Assembly: GCF_900104485.1 (NCBI RefSeq)
Contig: NZ_FMXQ01000003.1
Span: forward strand, 62,001-126,000
From: Bauldia litoralis
GTDB lineage: Bacteria > Pseudomonadota > Alphaproteobacteria > Rhizobiales > Kaistiaceae
Length of the DNA: 64,000 nucleotides
Direction: 5' to 3'
In this document: piece after piece, positions 8,747 to 16,411 of the stretch
How the letters are laid out: each line of letters begins with the position of its first letter
How positions within the stretch are numbered: the first letter of the stretch is position 1
Translations under genes and position numbers: made by a program
The notes under the pieces: generated by a model
The model's input: only the letters and a program-made list of their open reading frames with translations
Database searches by the model: none
What the model was told of the DNA's origin: nothing

Positions 8747-9771
8747 GCCTCGTCGAAGCCGTCACCTATGCCGGTGAACGATTCCCCTGGCCGGACCCGA
8801 TGACCCGAACGGCGATCGCCCGTCTGGTCTCCAGGACCGGTGAACGGTTGTCCACGACGAGCCCTGACGCCGATCGGCGCTTTGCCGAGGACATGGGCAG
8901 CTACCCGATCGCCCTCCACACCGATGCAGCCAACGCGCAGCATTACGAGATCCCGGCGGCCTTCTTCGACCTGGCGCTGGGGCCGCAGCGGAAATATTCG
9001 TGCTGTCTCTATGACGACGGAGCAACGACACTGGCCGAGGCGGAAGAGGCGGCGCTGGCGGCAACCGCCGACCATGCCGACCTGCACGACGGGCAGCGCA
9101 TTCTCGAACTCGGTTGCGGCTGGGGTTCGCTCAGCTTGTGGATGGCGCGACGCTACCCGAACGCCCGGATCACCGCCGTTTCCAACTCCGCGTCGCAGCG
9201 CGCCCATATCACCTGCATCGCCAACGCGGAGGGCCTCCGCAACCTCGACGTGGTGACCGCCGACATGAACGTGTTCACGCCGGCAGAGCCGTTCGACCGC
9301 ATTGTCTCGGTCGAAATGTTCGAGCACATGGCCAACTGGCGACCGCTGCTCGAGCGCCTGCGCGATGGACTGGTCTCCGACGGGCGCCTCTTCATCCACG
9401 TCTTCACCCACCGAAACGGATCCTACAGGTTCCGCACCGAAGATCGCGACGACTGGATCGCCAGGCACTTTTTCACCGGCGGCATCATGCCGAGCCAACG
9501 ACTGATCCGGGAATTTGCCGACTGCTTCACGGTGACCGACGAATGGCGCTGGTCGGGCGAAAACTACCGCCGCACCGCCGACGACTGGCTCGCCAATTAC
9601 GACCGGAACATCGAGGCCATTCGCCCCATCCTCAGGGGAACCTACGGCCGCGAGGCGCGCCTCTGGGAACGCCGCTGGCGGCTTTTCTTCCTGGCAACCA
9701 GCGGCCTGTTCGGACATAGCGACGGGACCGAGTGGGGTGTCAGCCACTACCGGCTGAAGCCGGCACGATAG
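8743..9771 (+). CDS. SAM-dependent methyltransferase, cyclopropane-synthase-like (short form)
   Basis: 342 residues, about 60 shorter than the CFA homologue at 2292-3503. It lacks the N-terminal lipid-binding domain and starts close to the methyltransferase core. The motifs RKYSCCLYDDGATTLAEAEE, ILELGCGWGSLSLWMA, SVEMFEHMANW and HVFTHRNGSYRF place it in the branch that also includes plant coclaurine N-methyltransferase-like proteins. The operon ends here; a 14-bp GC palindrome (9771-9784) follows. With the other CFA-like enzyme this gives two different acyl methylases in one regulon. Confidence 0.9.
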   Translation: MSLVEAVTYAGERFPWPDPMTRTAIARLVSRTGERLSTTSPDADRRFAEDMGSYPIALHTDAANAQHYEIPAAFFDLALGPQRKYSCCLYDDGATTLAEAEEAALAATADHADLHDGQRILELGCGWGSLSLWMARRYPNARITAVSNSASQRAHITCIANAEGLRNLDVVTADMNVFTPAEPFDRIVSVEMFEHMANWRPLLERLRDGLVSDGRLFIHVFTHRNGSYRFRTEDRDDWIARHFFTGGIMPSQRLIREFADCFTVTDEWRWSGENYRRTADDWLANYDRNIEAIRPILRGTYGREARLWERRWRLFFLATSGLFGHSDGTEWGVSHYRLKPAR

Positions 9772-9793
9772 CCCCCGCGGGGGCGTCGACGCT

Positions 9794-10213
9794 TCAGGAA
9801 GCGCCGGCGAGCCAGCCGGAGACGGCGCGGGTCGCCAGGAAGGCAAGCACCGCGGTGACCGCCGAGGCGGCTGCGCCATAGACGATGTCGACGACCGTGA
9901 TTTGCACCGACCAGACGCGCAGCGTGGCGAAATTGGTCAGGTCGTAGGTGGCGTAGGCCAACGCGCCGAACAGAAGGCCATAGCCCACCGCCGGGAAAAA
10001 GCTATCCGCCCGCAACGCCGGCATGACGGCGAAGACGGCGATCCCGACCGGATAAGCCAGATAGAAAATGATGGCCGGCATCAGGCGGACCTTGTCGGCC
10101 AGCAGATCGCCAAGCGTCGCCCGGTAGAGCGCGGCGCCCATCGTGCTCAGCCAGACGGCATCGAGCGCTGCGAAGGCGAGAAGGGATACGCCATAGGCGA
10201 CGACATAGATCAT
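9794..10213 (-). CDS. DUF2177 family membrane protein
   Basis: 139 residues, four predicted transmembrane helices, with the family features LDAVWLSTMGAALYR and GLLFGALAYATYDLTNFATLR. Function unknown, but homologues sit with CFA/RpoE-ChrR genes in other alphaproteobacteria. I start at the ATG at 10213, where AAAGAG lies upstream; the open frame beyond it to 10408 is not protein-like and contains the promoter. Its own TGATCC-N18-TATCGA promoter makes it a third unit of the same regulon. Confidence 0.88.
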   Translation of the reverse strand: MIYVVAYGVSLLAFAALDAVWLSTMGAALYRATLGDLLADKVRLMPAIIFYLAYPVGIAVFAVMPALRADSFFPAVGYGLLFGALAYATYDLTNFATLRVWSVQITVVDIVYGAAASAVTAVLAFLATRAVSGWLAGAS

Positions 10214-10250
10214 GGGCTTGCTCTTTCGGGCTGACATCGAGGTGGTGCTC

Positions 10251-10280
10251 TCGATACGCACCGCAATGGCGTCCGGATCA
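10251..10280 (-). promoter_or_regulatory. ECF sigma promoter of the DUF2177 gene
   Basis: Minus strand: -35 TGATCC at 10275-10280, 18-nt spacer, -10 TATCGA at 10251-10256, about 38 nt before the ATG. It is the third copy of the same -35 box and spacing within 5 kb, each placed correctly for a gene of the cluster. Confidence 0.72.
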
Positions 10281-10443
10281 CCCGCGCCCCGTCCCGGCGC
10301 CCCCTCCACCGCAGGGCACCAATTCCCGGTGGCCGAAATGCCGGATTGATAACCGCGCGCCGTCCGCCATAATTGTGTCAACACTCCCGGGGCACTCTTG
10401 CGAGGCACTCTGGAGCAACAAGAACTGGGTGGGAGGGTCTGTC

Positions 10444-11319
10444 ATGTGGAAGACACGCGCGTCGCTGGTCGCCGTCATGCTGTTGTCGGCGCCGGTACTC
10501 GGCCCGTCGGCGATGGCCGCCGACGAGGATATCGGCATCGTCCGGGAAAAGGCCGGAAGCCTGCCCCATGACGAGGCGCTGAAGCTTCTTGGCGAAACGC
10601 TCGGCGGCAGCATCGAGGCAACCCAGTCCGATCCCAGCATCCCCGACATCCTTTCGGCGCTGGAGACGAATATCGAGGCAACCCGGCAGATTCGCGAGAT
10701 GGTGGACGGCGCCGAGACGGTGACCGAAGAGCAGATCGCCGACGTTGCCAGCCGGATCTCGACGATCGCCAAGTCGTTCGAATCGATCGCCAGGCTCGCG
10801 CCCGACGTCTTCGAGCGGCGCTATGCCGAACTCTCCGACATCGACGCCATCGGCCAGGAGATCGGCTTTCGCATCGCCGACGCCAACAGCCGGCTGGCCG
10901 CGCTCCGCCAGGGCAACGAGGAGATCGACGGCTATGTCCGCGCCGAAACCCTGTCGCATGGGGAGATCGAGAAACTTCGCCTGACCCGCCAGGCCAACGA
11001 CGCCGAAATCCACAGCCTCGAAGCGGCCGTCGCGGCCTGGGGCTATTTCTCGGAGCGCCATACCGACGTGATGACCCGGCTCGGCGACCAGTCCGAGAAT
11101 CTCGATATCTTCTTCCATGCACTGCGCGAAAACGCCCGCGTCTATGCCGCCGCCGCCAGCACCCTCAACATGGCGAGTTCCCTGAAGACGGCGCTCTCGG
11201 ACCTCGGCAGCGTCGAGAATCTCGACTCGCTCCGCTCGGAGATGGTTCGGTCATGGACCGACCTGATGAAGATCGTCGACGAGGTCAACGACGGGCTGCG
11301 CCTGCAGCCCGGCATGTAG
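10444..11319 (+). CDS. Exported coiled-coil protein, unknown function
   Basis: 291 residues. A clean signal peptide (MWKTRASLVAVMLL to AMAA) is followed by an almost entirely helical, Glu/Ala/Leu-rich protein with heptad-like stretches at about 60-130 and 160-215 and no Cys. I recognise no enzyme motif. GGGAGGG lies 6 nt before the ATG; an earlier in-frame start at 10375 would spoil the signal peptide. The next gene follows after 3 nt, so the two are probably made together and may form an envelope complex. Confidence 0.75.
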   Translation: MWKTRASLVAVMLLSAPVLGPSAMAADEDIGIVREKAGSLPHDEALKLLGETLGGSIEATQSDPSIPDILSALETNIEATRQIREMVDGAETVTEEQIADVASRISTIAKSFESIARLAPDVFERRYAELSDIDAIGQEIGFRIADANSRLAALRQGNEEIDGYVRAETLSHGEIEKLRLTRQANDAEIHSLEAAVAAWGYFSERHTDVMTRLGDQSENLDIFFHALRENARVYAAAASTLNMASSLKTALSDLGSVENLDSLRSEMVRSWTDLMKIVDEVNDGLRLQPGM

Positions 11320-11322
11320 GCC

Positions 11323-11613
11323 ATGCGCCGCATCGCCCTTGTCGCCATCGTCGCGGTCGGACTTGCCGGGGTGCTGTGGCTTGCCGAGGACGGCGGTCTG
11401 CAGCACCGGCTCGCCGATCTCGGCAGCGAGGTGATGCAGAAGGTCCGGGGCGCACCGCCGCCAAGCTGGGGCGACGTCGCCGACCGGGTCGGTGAATTCG
11501 CCGAGGAAGAACGCGGCCTCAAGACCACCGTCGGCAGCCTCGGGGGTGGATTGCCCGAGGACGGCGACCAGGTCGAGACACCGGCGGCCCAGCCGCTGGC
11601 CACGCCCGAGTGA
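11323..11613 (+). CDS. Small membrane-anchored protein, unknown function
   Basis: 96 residues. One N-terminal hydrophobic helix (MRRIALVAIVAVGLAGVLWL) acts as anchor or signal. The rest is short, hydrophilic and acidic, with a Pro-rich tail. It starts 3 nt after the stop of the exported coiled-coil protein, which suggests co-translation and a shared role in the periplasm. No family recognised. Confidence 0.65.
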   Translation: MRRIALVAIVAVGLAGVLWLAEDGGLQHRLADLGSEVMQKVRGAPPPSWGDVADRVGEFAEEERGLKTTVGSLGGGLPEDGDQVETPAAQPLATPE

Positions 11614-11680
11614 ACCATCGGCTGCATTGGTGCCCGCCCCGTGAGGCGGCTTCGCCTTGGGCAACCGGCTCGCGCGATCC

Positions 11681-12175
11681 ATGACCGCGATCATCCGCCC
11701 GGCCGGCGATGGCGACCTGCCGGCGATCCTGGCCATCTACAACGATGCGGTCCGCGACACGACGGCGGTGTGGAACGACTCGCCCGTCGATCTCGACAAT
11801 CGCCGGGCGTGGCTTGAGGGACGCCACCGACAGGACTATCCGGTGCTGGTCGCCGTCGATGCCGATCGGGTTGTCGGCTATGGGTCGTTCGGGGACTTTC
11901 GCGCCTTCGACGGCTATCGCTTCACGGTCGAGCATTCGATCTATGTCGCGGAGGCCGCGCGGCGGCGGGGGATTGCCTCGGCGCTGCTTGTCGCCCTCGT
12001 CGAGCGGGCAACCGCGCTTGGCAAGCATGTCATGGTCGCCGGGATCGCCGCGGACAACGCGCCGTCGATCGCGCTCCACCTCCGCCACGGTTTCACCGAG
12101 ACCGGCCGGATGCCGGAGGTCGGCTACAAGTTCGGCCGCTGGCTTGATCTCGTCTTCATGCAGAAGCGGCTTTAG
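11681..12175 (+). CDS. GNAT N-acetyltransferase (phosphinothricin acetyltransferase-like)
   Basis: 164 residues. The fold motifs are visible: IYNDAVRDTTAVWNDSP near the N-terminus and the acetyl-CoA loop RRRGIASALL around residue 101. HSIYV precedes the loop, and NAPSIALHLRHGF with the GRWLDLVFMQ ending is typical of the Bar/Pat group. Members acetylate small amines such as phosphinothricin or methionine sulfoximine. It converges with olsB and the two coding ends overlap by 4 nt. No clear ribosome binding site was seen. Confidence 0.88.
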   Translation: MTAIIRPAGDGDLPAILAIYNDAVRDTTAVWNDSPVDLDNRRAWLEGRHRQDYPVLVAVDADRVVGYGSFGDFRAFDGYRFTVEHSIYVAEAARRRGIASALLVALVERATALGKHVMVAGIAADNAPSIALHLRHGFTETGRMPEVGYKFGRWLDLVFMQKRL

Positions 12176-13044
12176 GCCGCGTAGCGGCTGGCGTCCGGGC
12201 CGTAATAGTTGATGTAGCGGGTGTTGATCCGCTCGAGCGGCAGCACGATGAAGACGTCGGTGGTGCCGAACTGCCAGTCGACGACCGCTTCCTCGCAGAT
12301 ATAGGCGCCGAGCCGCAGGTAGCCCTTGATCAGCGGCGGCAGCTCGCGCAACACCTTGATGCCGTTGACCGGCTCGGCGGACATCGCATCGAGCGGCACC
12401 CCGCGCCCCGGGAGCGCCTTGACGCGCCACTCCTCCGGCGTCGGCGCATAGCTGCGCAGGAAGCCGAGCAGCGGCGCCAGCCGGCGCGGGTCGGTTCCCT
12501 CAAGCGACGCACACCCGATCATCACGTCGATGTCGTTGCGCCGGACATAGCTCCAGATGCCGTGCCAGAGCAGTTCGACCGTCCGCTTCGTCCGGTAGGG
12601 CTTGAGAACGCAGGAGCGCCCGAGTTCGAGGAAGGATCGCCCGGCATGGCGGTCGATCAGCGGCGCGACCTGGAACTCGCCCGAGGAATAGAAGCCCTTC
12701 CGCCGTTCGGCGATCTCCTGCCGCAGCAGCCGGTACGTCCCGACGATCTCCGGTCCCTCCGGGGCATCGTGGTCGAGGACCAGAAGATGGTCGCAGATCT
12801 TGTCATAGGGATCGGCATCGCGGCCAAAGAAGGCGGCGCGCGCATTGGCAACGGCCGACATCTCCTCGTAAAAGACGCGATAGCGGAGTCGTTGCGCCTG
12901 CTTGACCTCTTCGGACGAACGGGCGAGCCGCACCTCGAGGCTGCCGATACGTCCCAGCGAAGCGGCCGATTGGTCGAAACGCCGCCATGCCATCCGCATC
13001 ATGCCGCCGGTCAGGCGCTGTGGCATCAGGGGCACGTATACCAT
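12172..13044 (-). CDS. olsB: L-ornithine N(alpha)-acyltransferase OlsB
   Basis: 290 residues, normal family length. OlsB transfers a 3-hydroxyacyl chain from acyl carrier protein to ornithine, giving lyso-ornithine lipid, a phosphorus-free membrane lipid. The hemolysin-like GNAT signature is present: RYRVFYEEM, DHLLVLD, GTYRLLRQE, ELGRSCVLKPYR, IGCASLEGTDP and PLIKGYLRLGA. GGGAG lies upstream of the ATG at 13044. No olsA neighbour is visible, so the second acylation gene must lie elsewhere. The 216 bp between this start and the kinase gene should hold its promoter; a long AT-richer stretch there (13110-13150) is a candidate. Confidence 0.88.
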   Translation of the reverse strand: MVYVPLMPQRLTGGMMRMAWRRFDQSAASLGRIGSLEVRLARSSEEVKQAQRLRYRVFYEEMSAVANARAAFFGRDADPYDKICDHLLVLDHDAPEGPEIVGTYRLLRQEIAERRKGFYSSGEFQVAPLIDRHAGRSFLELGRSCVLKPYRTKRTVELLWHGIWSYVRRNDIDVMIGCASLEGTDPRRLAPLLGFLRSYAPTPEEWRVKALPGRGVPLDAMSAEPVNGIKVLRELPPLIKGYLRLGAYICEEAVVDWQFGTTDVFIVLPLERINTRYINYYGPDASRYAA

Positions 13045-13260
13045 GTCGTCTCCCTGCGGGATGGTTCCCACCGCCCCCGGACCGTCGTCTGTCGGGGGTA
13101 ACCTCGGCAAGAACGATTCTGGTGATATTAACCTGTCTGATGGCCGTTGTCTCGATAGGCCGAATCACGGCCCACTCCCCCGCTGCTGGACAAAAACCAC
13201 AGATTTTGGACGCTTTGGTGACAACCCGCCCGGTTGTCTCGTTGGCGCGCGGCAACCCCG

Positions 13261-15564
13261 TCAGTCGGCTAAAAGCCGCCGCAGGGTATCGGGCGACACC
13301 GGCTTCTCAAGAATCGTATCGATCCCGGCGGCGCGCGCCGCTTCCTGGGTCTCCGGCACGACGTCCGCGGTCAGCGCGACAAGCCTGGATCGCGGCCCCC
13401 CGGATTCCGCTTCCCAAGCGCGGATCGCCCGAGCCGCCGCCAACCCGTCGAGCCCCGGCATGTGCAGGTCCATGAGGATCAGCGGGAACGGCGTCGCGCG
13501 ATCGCGCACGGCGGCCACGGCGGCTTCGCCGTCGCGCACCATTGTCACCGTATGCCCGATGCCCTCGACCACCGCGCGAGCGAGCAGCGCACTGATCTCG
13601 TTGTCCTCGGCGAGCAACACGTCGAGGCCGGTCGACGCCCGGCCCGGCGTTTCCGGCTGGCGAACGCGCACGTCCTCGGGATCCATGTGGAAGGCACCGG
13701 GCGAGACAGCCAGTTCGCCGACGATGCGAACCAGCGACGACCGGCGGATCGGGCGGACGAGGTAGGCGTCAAAACCGGTCTCGCGCAGGCCGTCAATCTC
13801 GTCGCGCCCGCCGGGCTCGATCAGGATGGCCGCGCCGATCTCCTGACCGGCCGCTTCCTGCAGGCGCGCCAGCGCGACGGCTGCGTCGCCGGCCAGCCGC
13901 CGGTCGAGAAGGATCGCGTCATAGGGCAGTCCCGCCGCGACCGCCGCGCCGACCAGTGCCGCCGCGGCGTTGAGCGTCGTGACCTCCCGCGCCTCGCATC
14001 CCGCCCGTTCCAGGCCGCGCACGAGCGCCGGCGCTTCCTCGCCCTGAGGCATCACAACCAGCACGCGCCGACCGTCGAGGCTCGTCTCCTCGCCCGGGGC
14101 CGGCGCCTCCACCGGCAGCTCCAGCGCGAAGCGGAAGACAGAGCCGCCGCCACTACGCGGCGCAACCGTGACGTCGCTCCCCATCCGCCGGACGATCCGC
14201 CGGCTGATCGCGAGCCCAAGGCCGGCACCGCCATGGCGCCGGTTCGGCCCGGCATCCGCCTGTTCGAACTCGCTGAACAGCCGCTCGGCGTCGGCGGGAT
14301 CGATACCCGGCCCGGTGTCGGTGACGGTGAAGACCACCGTGGCCGTCTCGTCGCCGGCGGCCTCAACCCCCGCAGCCAGACAGACGCCGCCCCGCTCGGT
14401 GAACTTCACCCCGTTGCCGACGAGGTTGACCAGCACCTGGCGCAGCCGGGTTGCGTCAACCGAGACCAGCGACGGCACGTCGGGATCGATGTCGGCGACG
14501 ATGTCGATGCCACGGGCATGGGCGCGCGCCGCCAGCAGTTCGACGATCGCCTGCAGCAGGCCGGCCAGGTTCGTGACTTCCGGCCGCAGGTCGAAGCGCT
14601 CCGCCTCGATCCGCGAAAAGTCGAGCATGTCGTCGATCAGCCCGAGCAAGGCCTCACCTGAGGATTGCACGCCCTGGGCATAGGTTTCCTGGACCGGCGT
14701 CAGTCGCGTTTCGAGCAGCAGTTCATTCAGGCCGAGAATGCCGTTCAGCGGCGTCCGGAACTCATGGCTGACCGTGGCGAGGAAGCGCGATTTCGCCTTG
14801 CTCGCCGCCTCCGCCTTCTCGCGCGATTCGACCAGGGCGAGTTCGACCTCCTTGCGGGCGGTGATGTCGCGAGCAACCGAATGCATCGGCCCGAGGATGC
14901 CGTCGTCGCCGCGAATCCGGATGTCGACCCAGGCGAACCAGCGCGGCCCGGACTGCGTCATCAGCTTGACGTCGCGCGCCGCGAGATCGCCCGGGGCCCC
15001 GCGGTCCGCGTCATGCGCCTCTTCGATCGGCACGACGGTCAGCGGCTTGCCGAGGACATCCGTCTCGCGCAGGCCGAAGATCGTCAGGAAGGCGGGATTG
15101 ACGAAGGTGACCCGACCCTCGGCGTCGCGATGGGCGACGAGGTCGCCCTGCGCATCGATCAGGCCACGGTAACGCTCTTCGTTCTCACGTAGCTCCCAGG
15201 CGGTGTCGGCGATGCGCTCCAACGTCGTCGCCAGCTCGCGTTTCTCGCGCTTCAGGGCATCAAGCCGTGCCCGATAGCGGATCGCGTCGATACGCGACGC
15301 GCCCCACAGGGACAGGCCGGCCAGGATGACGGTGATCGGGACAGCCACCGGGACCGTCGTCGGTTCGACATAGGCGATGGCGAGCGCGAAGAGCGCAACA
15401 AGACCGGCAAGCGTCGCAAGAAACCCGGCCGCGACCCGCTTCCCCCGCGTCCGATCCGTCGGCTCGCCAGAACCGGGCGCGGACAAGCCCTCGCGGCTCG
15501 CGTCGCCTCGGACATCGGGCGCCGGGTCGACCGGATAGGGGTTGCTCTCGGCGGGCAGGGACAT
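13261..15564 (-). CDS. Hybrid sensor histidine kinase with two receiver domains
   Basis: 767 residues. Order: two transmembrane helices (about 44-66 and 71-90), a coiled linker, PAS domain (about 130-240), dimerisation domain with phospho-acceptor His267 (VSHEFRTPLNG), ATPase domain (NGVKFTERGG, DTGPGID, GAGLGLAIS), then receivers at about 498-620 and 648-767. The second receiver is intact (EDN, Asp699 in LMDLHMPG, EKPVS). The first keeps Asp554 but has VMPQ where the acidic pair should be and Arg where the conserved Lys should be, so it looks degenerate. No DNA-binding partner is adjacent and the signal is unknown. Confidence 0.92.
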   Translation of the reverse strand: MSLPAESNPYPVDPAPDVRGDASREGLSAPGSGEPTDRTRGKRVAAGFLATLAGLVALFALAIAYVEPTTVPVAVPITVILAGLSLWGASRIDAIRYRARLDALKREKRELATTLERIADTAWELRENEERYRGLIDAQGDLVAHRDAEGRVTFVNPAFLTIFGLRETDVLGKPLTVVPIEEAHDADRGAPGDLAARDVKLMTQSGPRWFAWVDIRIRGDDGILGPMHSVARDITARKEVELALVESREKAEAASKAKSRFLATVSHEFRTPLNGILGLNELLLETRLTPVQETYAQGVQSSGEALLGLIDDMLDFSRIEAERFDLRPEVTNLAGLLQAIVELLAARAHARGIDIVADIDPDVPSLVSVDATRLRQVLVNLVGNGVKFTERGGVCLAAGVEAAGDETATVVFTVTDTGPGIDPADAERLFSEFEQADAGPNRRHGGAGLGLAISRRIVRRMGSDVTVAPRSGGGSVFRFALELPVEAPAPGEETSLDGRRVLVVMPQGEEAPALVRGLERAGCEAREVTTLNAAAALVGAAVAAGLPYDAILLDRRLAGDAAVALARLQEAAGQEIGAAILIEPGGRDEIDGLRETGFDAYLVRPIRRSSLVRIVGELAVSPGAFHMDPEDVRVRQPETPGRASTGLDVLLAEDNEISALLARAVVEGIGHTVTMVRDGEAAVAAVRDRATPFPLILMDLHMPGLDGLAAARAIRAWEAESGGPRSRLVALTADVVPETQEAARAAGIDTILEKPVSPDTLRRLLAD

Positions 15565-15726
15565 GGCGCGTCAACTCTCCGTCACGCCGGAGCCGGAGAC
15601 CGGACAAACGGGCGATGGACGGAGATTGGCAGGTCATGCTTTCCAAATGCTTGATTGGCCGGTTTCCTGGGCAGAACCACACGAAAACGGGTTGTACCGA
15701 CCGACTGAATGCGATGAGATTGGCCC

Positions 15727-16401
15727 ATGCGCACCATGATCTTGATGGTTATCGCCATCGCAACAGCCCTCGTCTCGGCGAGAGCCGAGGACCGGCCGGC
15801 GGATTTCGTCAACATCGTCGACGTGATCCCGGACGTCATCGTCGAGGCCCGCTACGCCGGCTATTTCAACTTCGTCGGCCGGCCCATCGACGGTTATGAA
15901 GCACCGGCCTGCCTGCTGACCCGGCTAGCGGCCGAGGCTCTGGCCCGCGTACAGGCCGCGCTGAAGCCTTACGGCTTCGGGCTCAAGGTCTTCGACTGCT
16001 ACAGACCGGAACGGGCCGTTGCCGCCTTCGTCCGCTGGGCCGAAGACGTCGACGACATCCGGATGAAGCCGGAATTCTATCCCGAACTCGACAAGGACGC
16101 GTTGTTCGACAAGGGCTATATCGCCGCGAAATCCGGTCATTCCCGAGGATCGACCGTCGATCTGACCGTGGTAACGCTGCCGGCCGGGGTCGAAGTCTAT
16201 ATGGGCACCGGCTACGATTTCTTTTCAGAGCGCTCCTGGCCCGACGATCCGCAACAGCCATCGGAGGCCCGTGGCAATCGCCTGATGCTGACAAGCCTCA
16301 TGCAACTGCACGGCTTCAAGCCCTATCCCTACGAGTGGTGGCATTTCACGCTTGCCGACGAGCCTCATCCCGACACCTATTTCGATTTTCCGGTGAAATG
16401 A
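15727..16401 (+). CDS. D-alanyl-D-alanine dipeptidase (VanX/DdpX, M15D)
   Basis: 224 residues. The signal peptide ends near AEDRP, so the enzyme is periplasmic. The zinc site is SGHSRGSTVDLT (HxxxxxxD) with the downstream EWWHF Glu/His, and the CYRP Arg motif is present. Members hydrolyse the D-Ala-D-Ala dipeptide for peptidoglycan recycling or nutrition. There is no vanHA neighbour, so this is not a vancomycin cassette. It converges with the RTX sugar-dehydrogenase gene, 10 bp apart. Confidence 0.9.
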   Translation: MRTMILMVIAIATALVSARAEDRPADFVNIVDVIPDVIVEARYAGYFNFVGRPIDGYEAPACLLTRLAAEALARVQAALKPYGFGLKVFDCYRPERAVAAFVRWAEDVDDIRMKPEFYPELDKDALFDKGYIAAKSGHSRGSTVDLTVVTLPAGVEVYMGTGYDFFSERSWPDDPQQPSEARGNRLMLTSLMQLHGFKPYPYEWWHFTLADEPHPDTYFDFPVK

Positions 16402-16411
16402 TCCGGACCGG

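Noticed and set aside
9771-9784. Palindrome GCCCCCGCGGGGGC as a terminator
   Set aside because: Symmetric about its centre with little loop and no T-run; it may stop transcription but I do not list it as a terminator.
15727-16401. VanX-like dipeptidase as part of a vancomycin-resistance cassette
   Set aside because: No vanH, vanA or vanRS genes nearby; Gram-negative periplasmic DdpX-type role is more likely.
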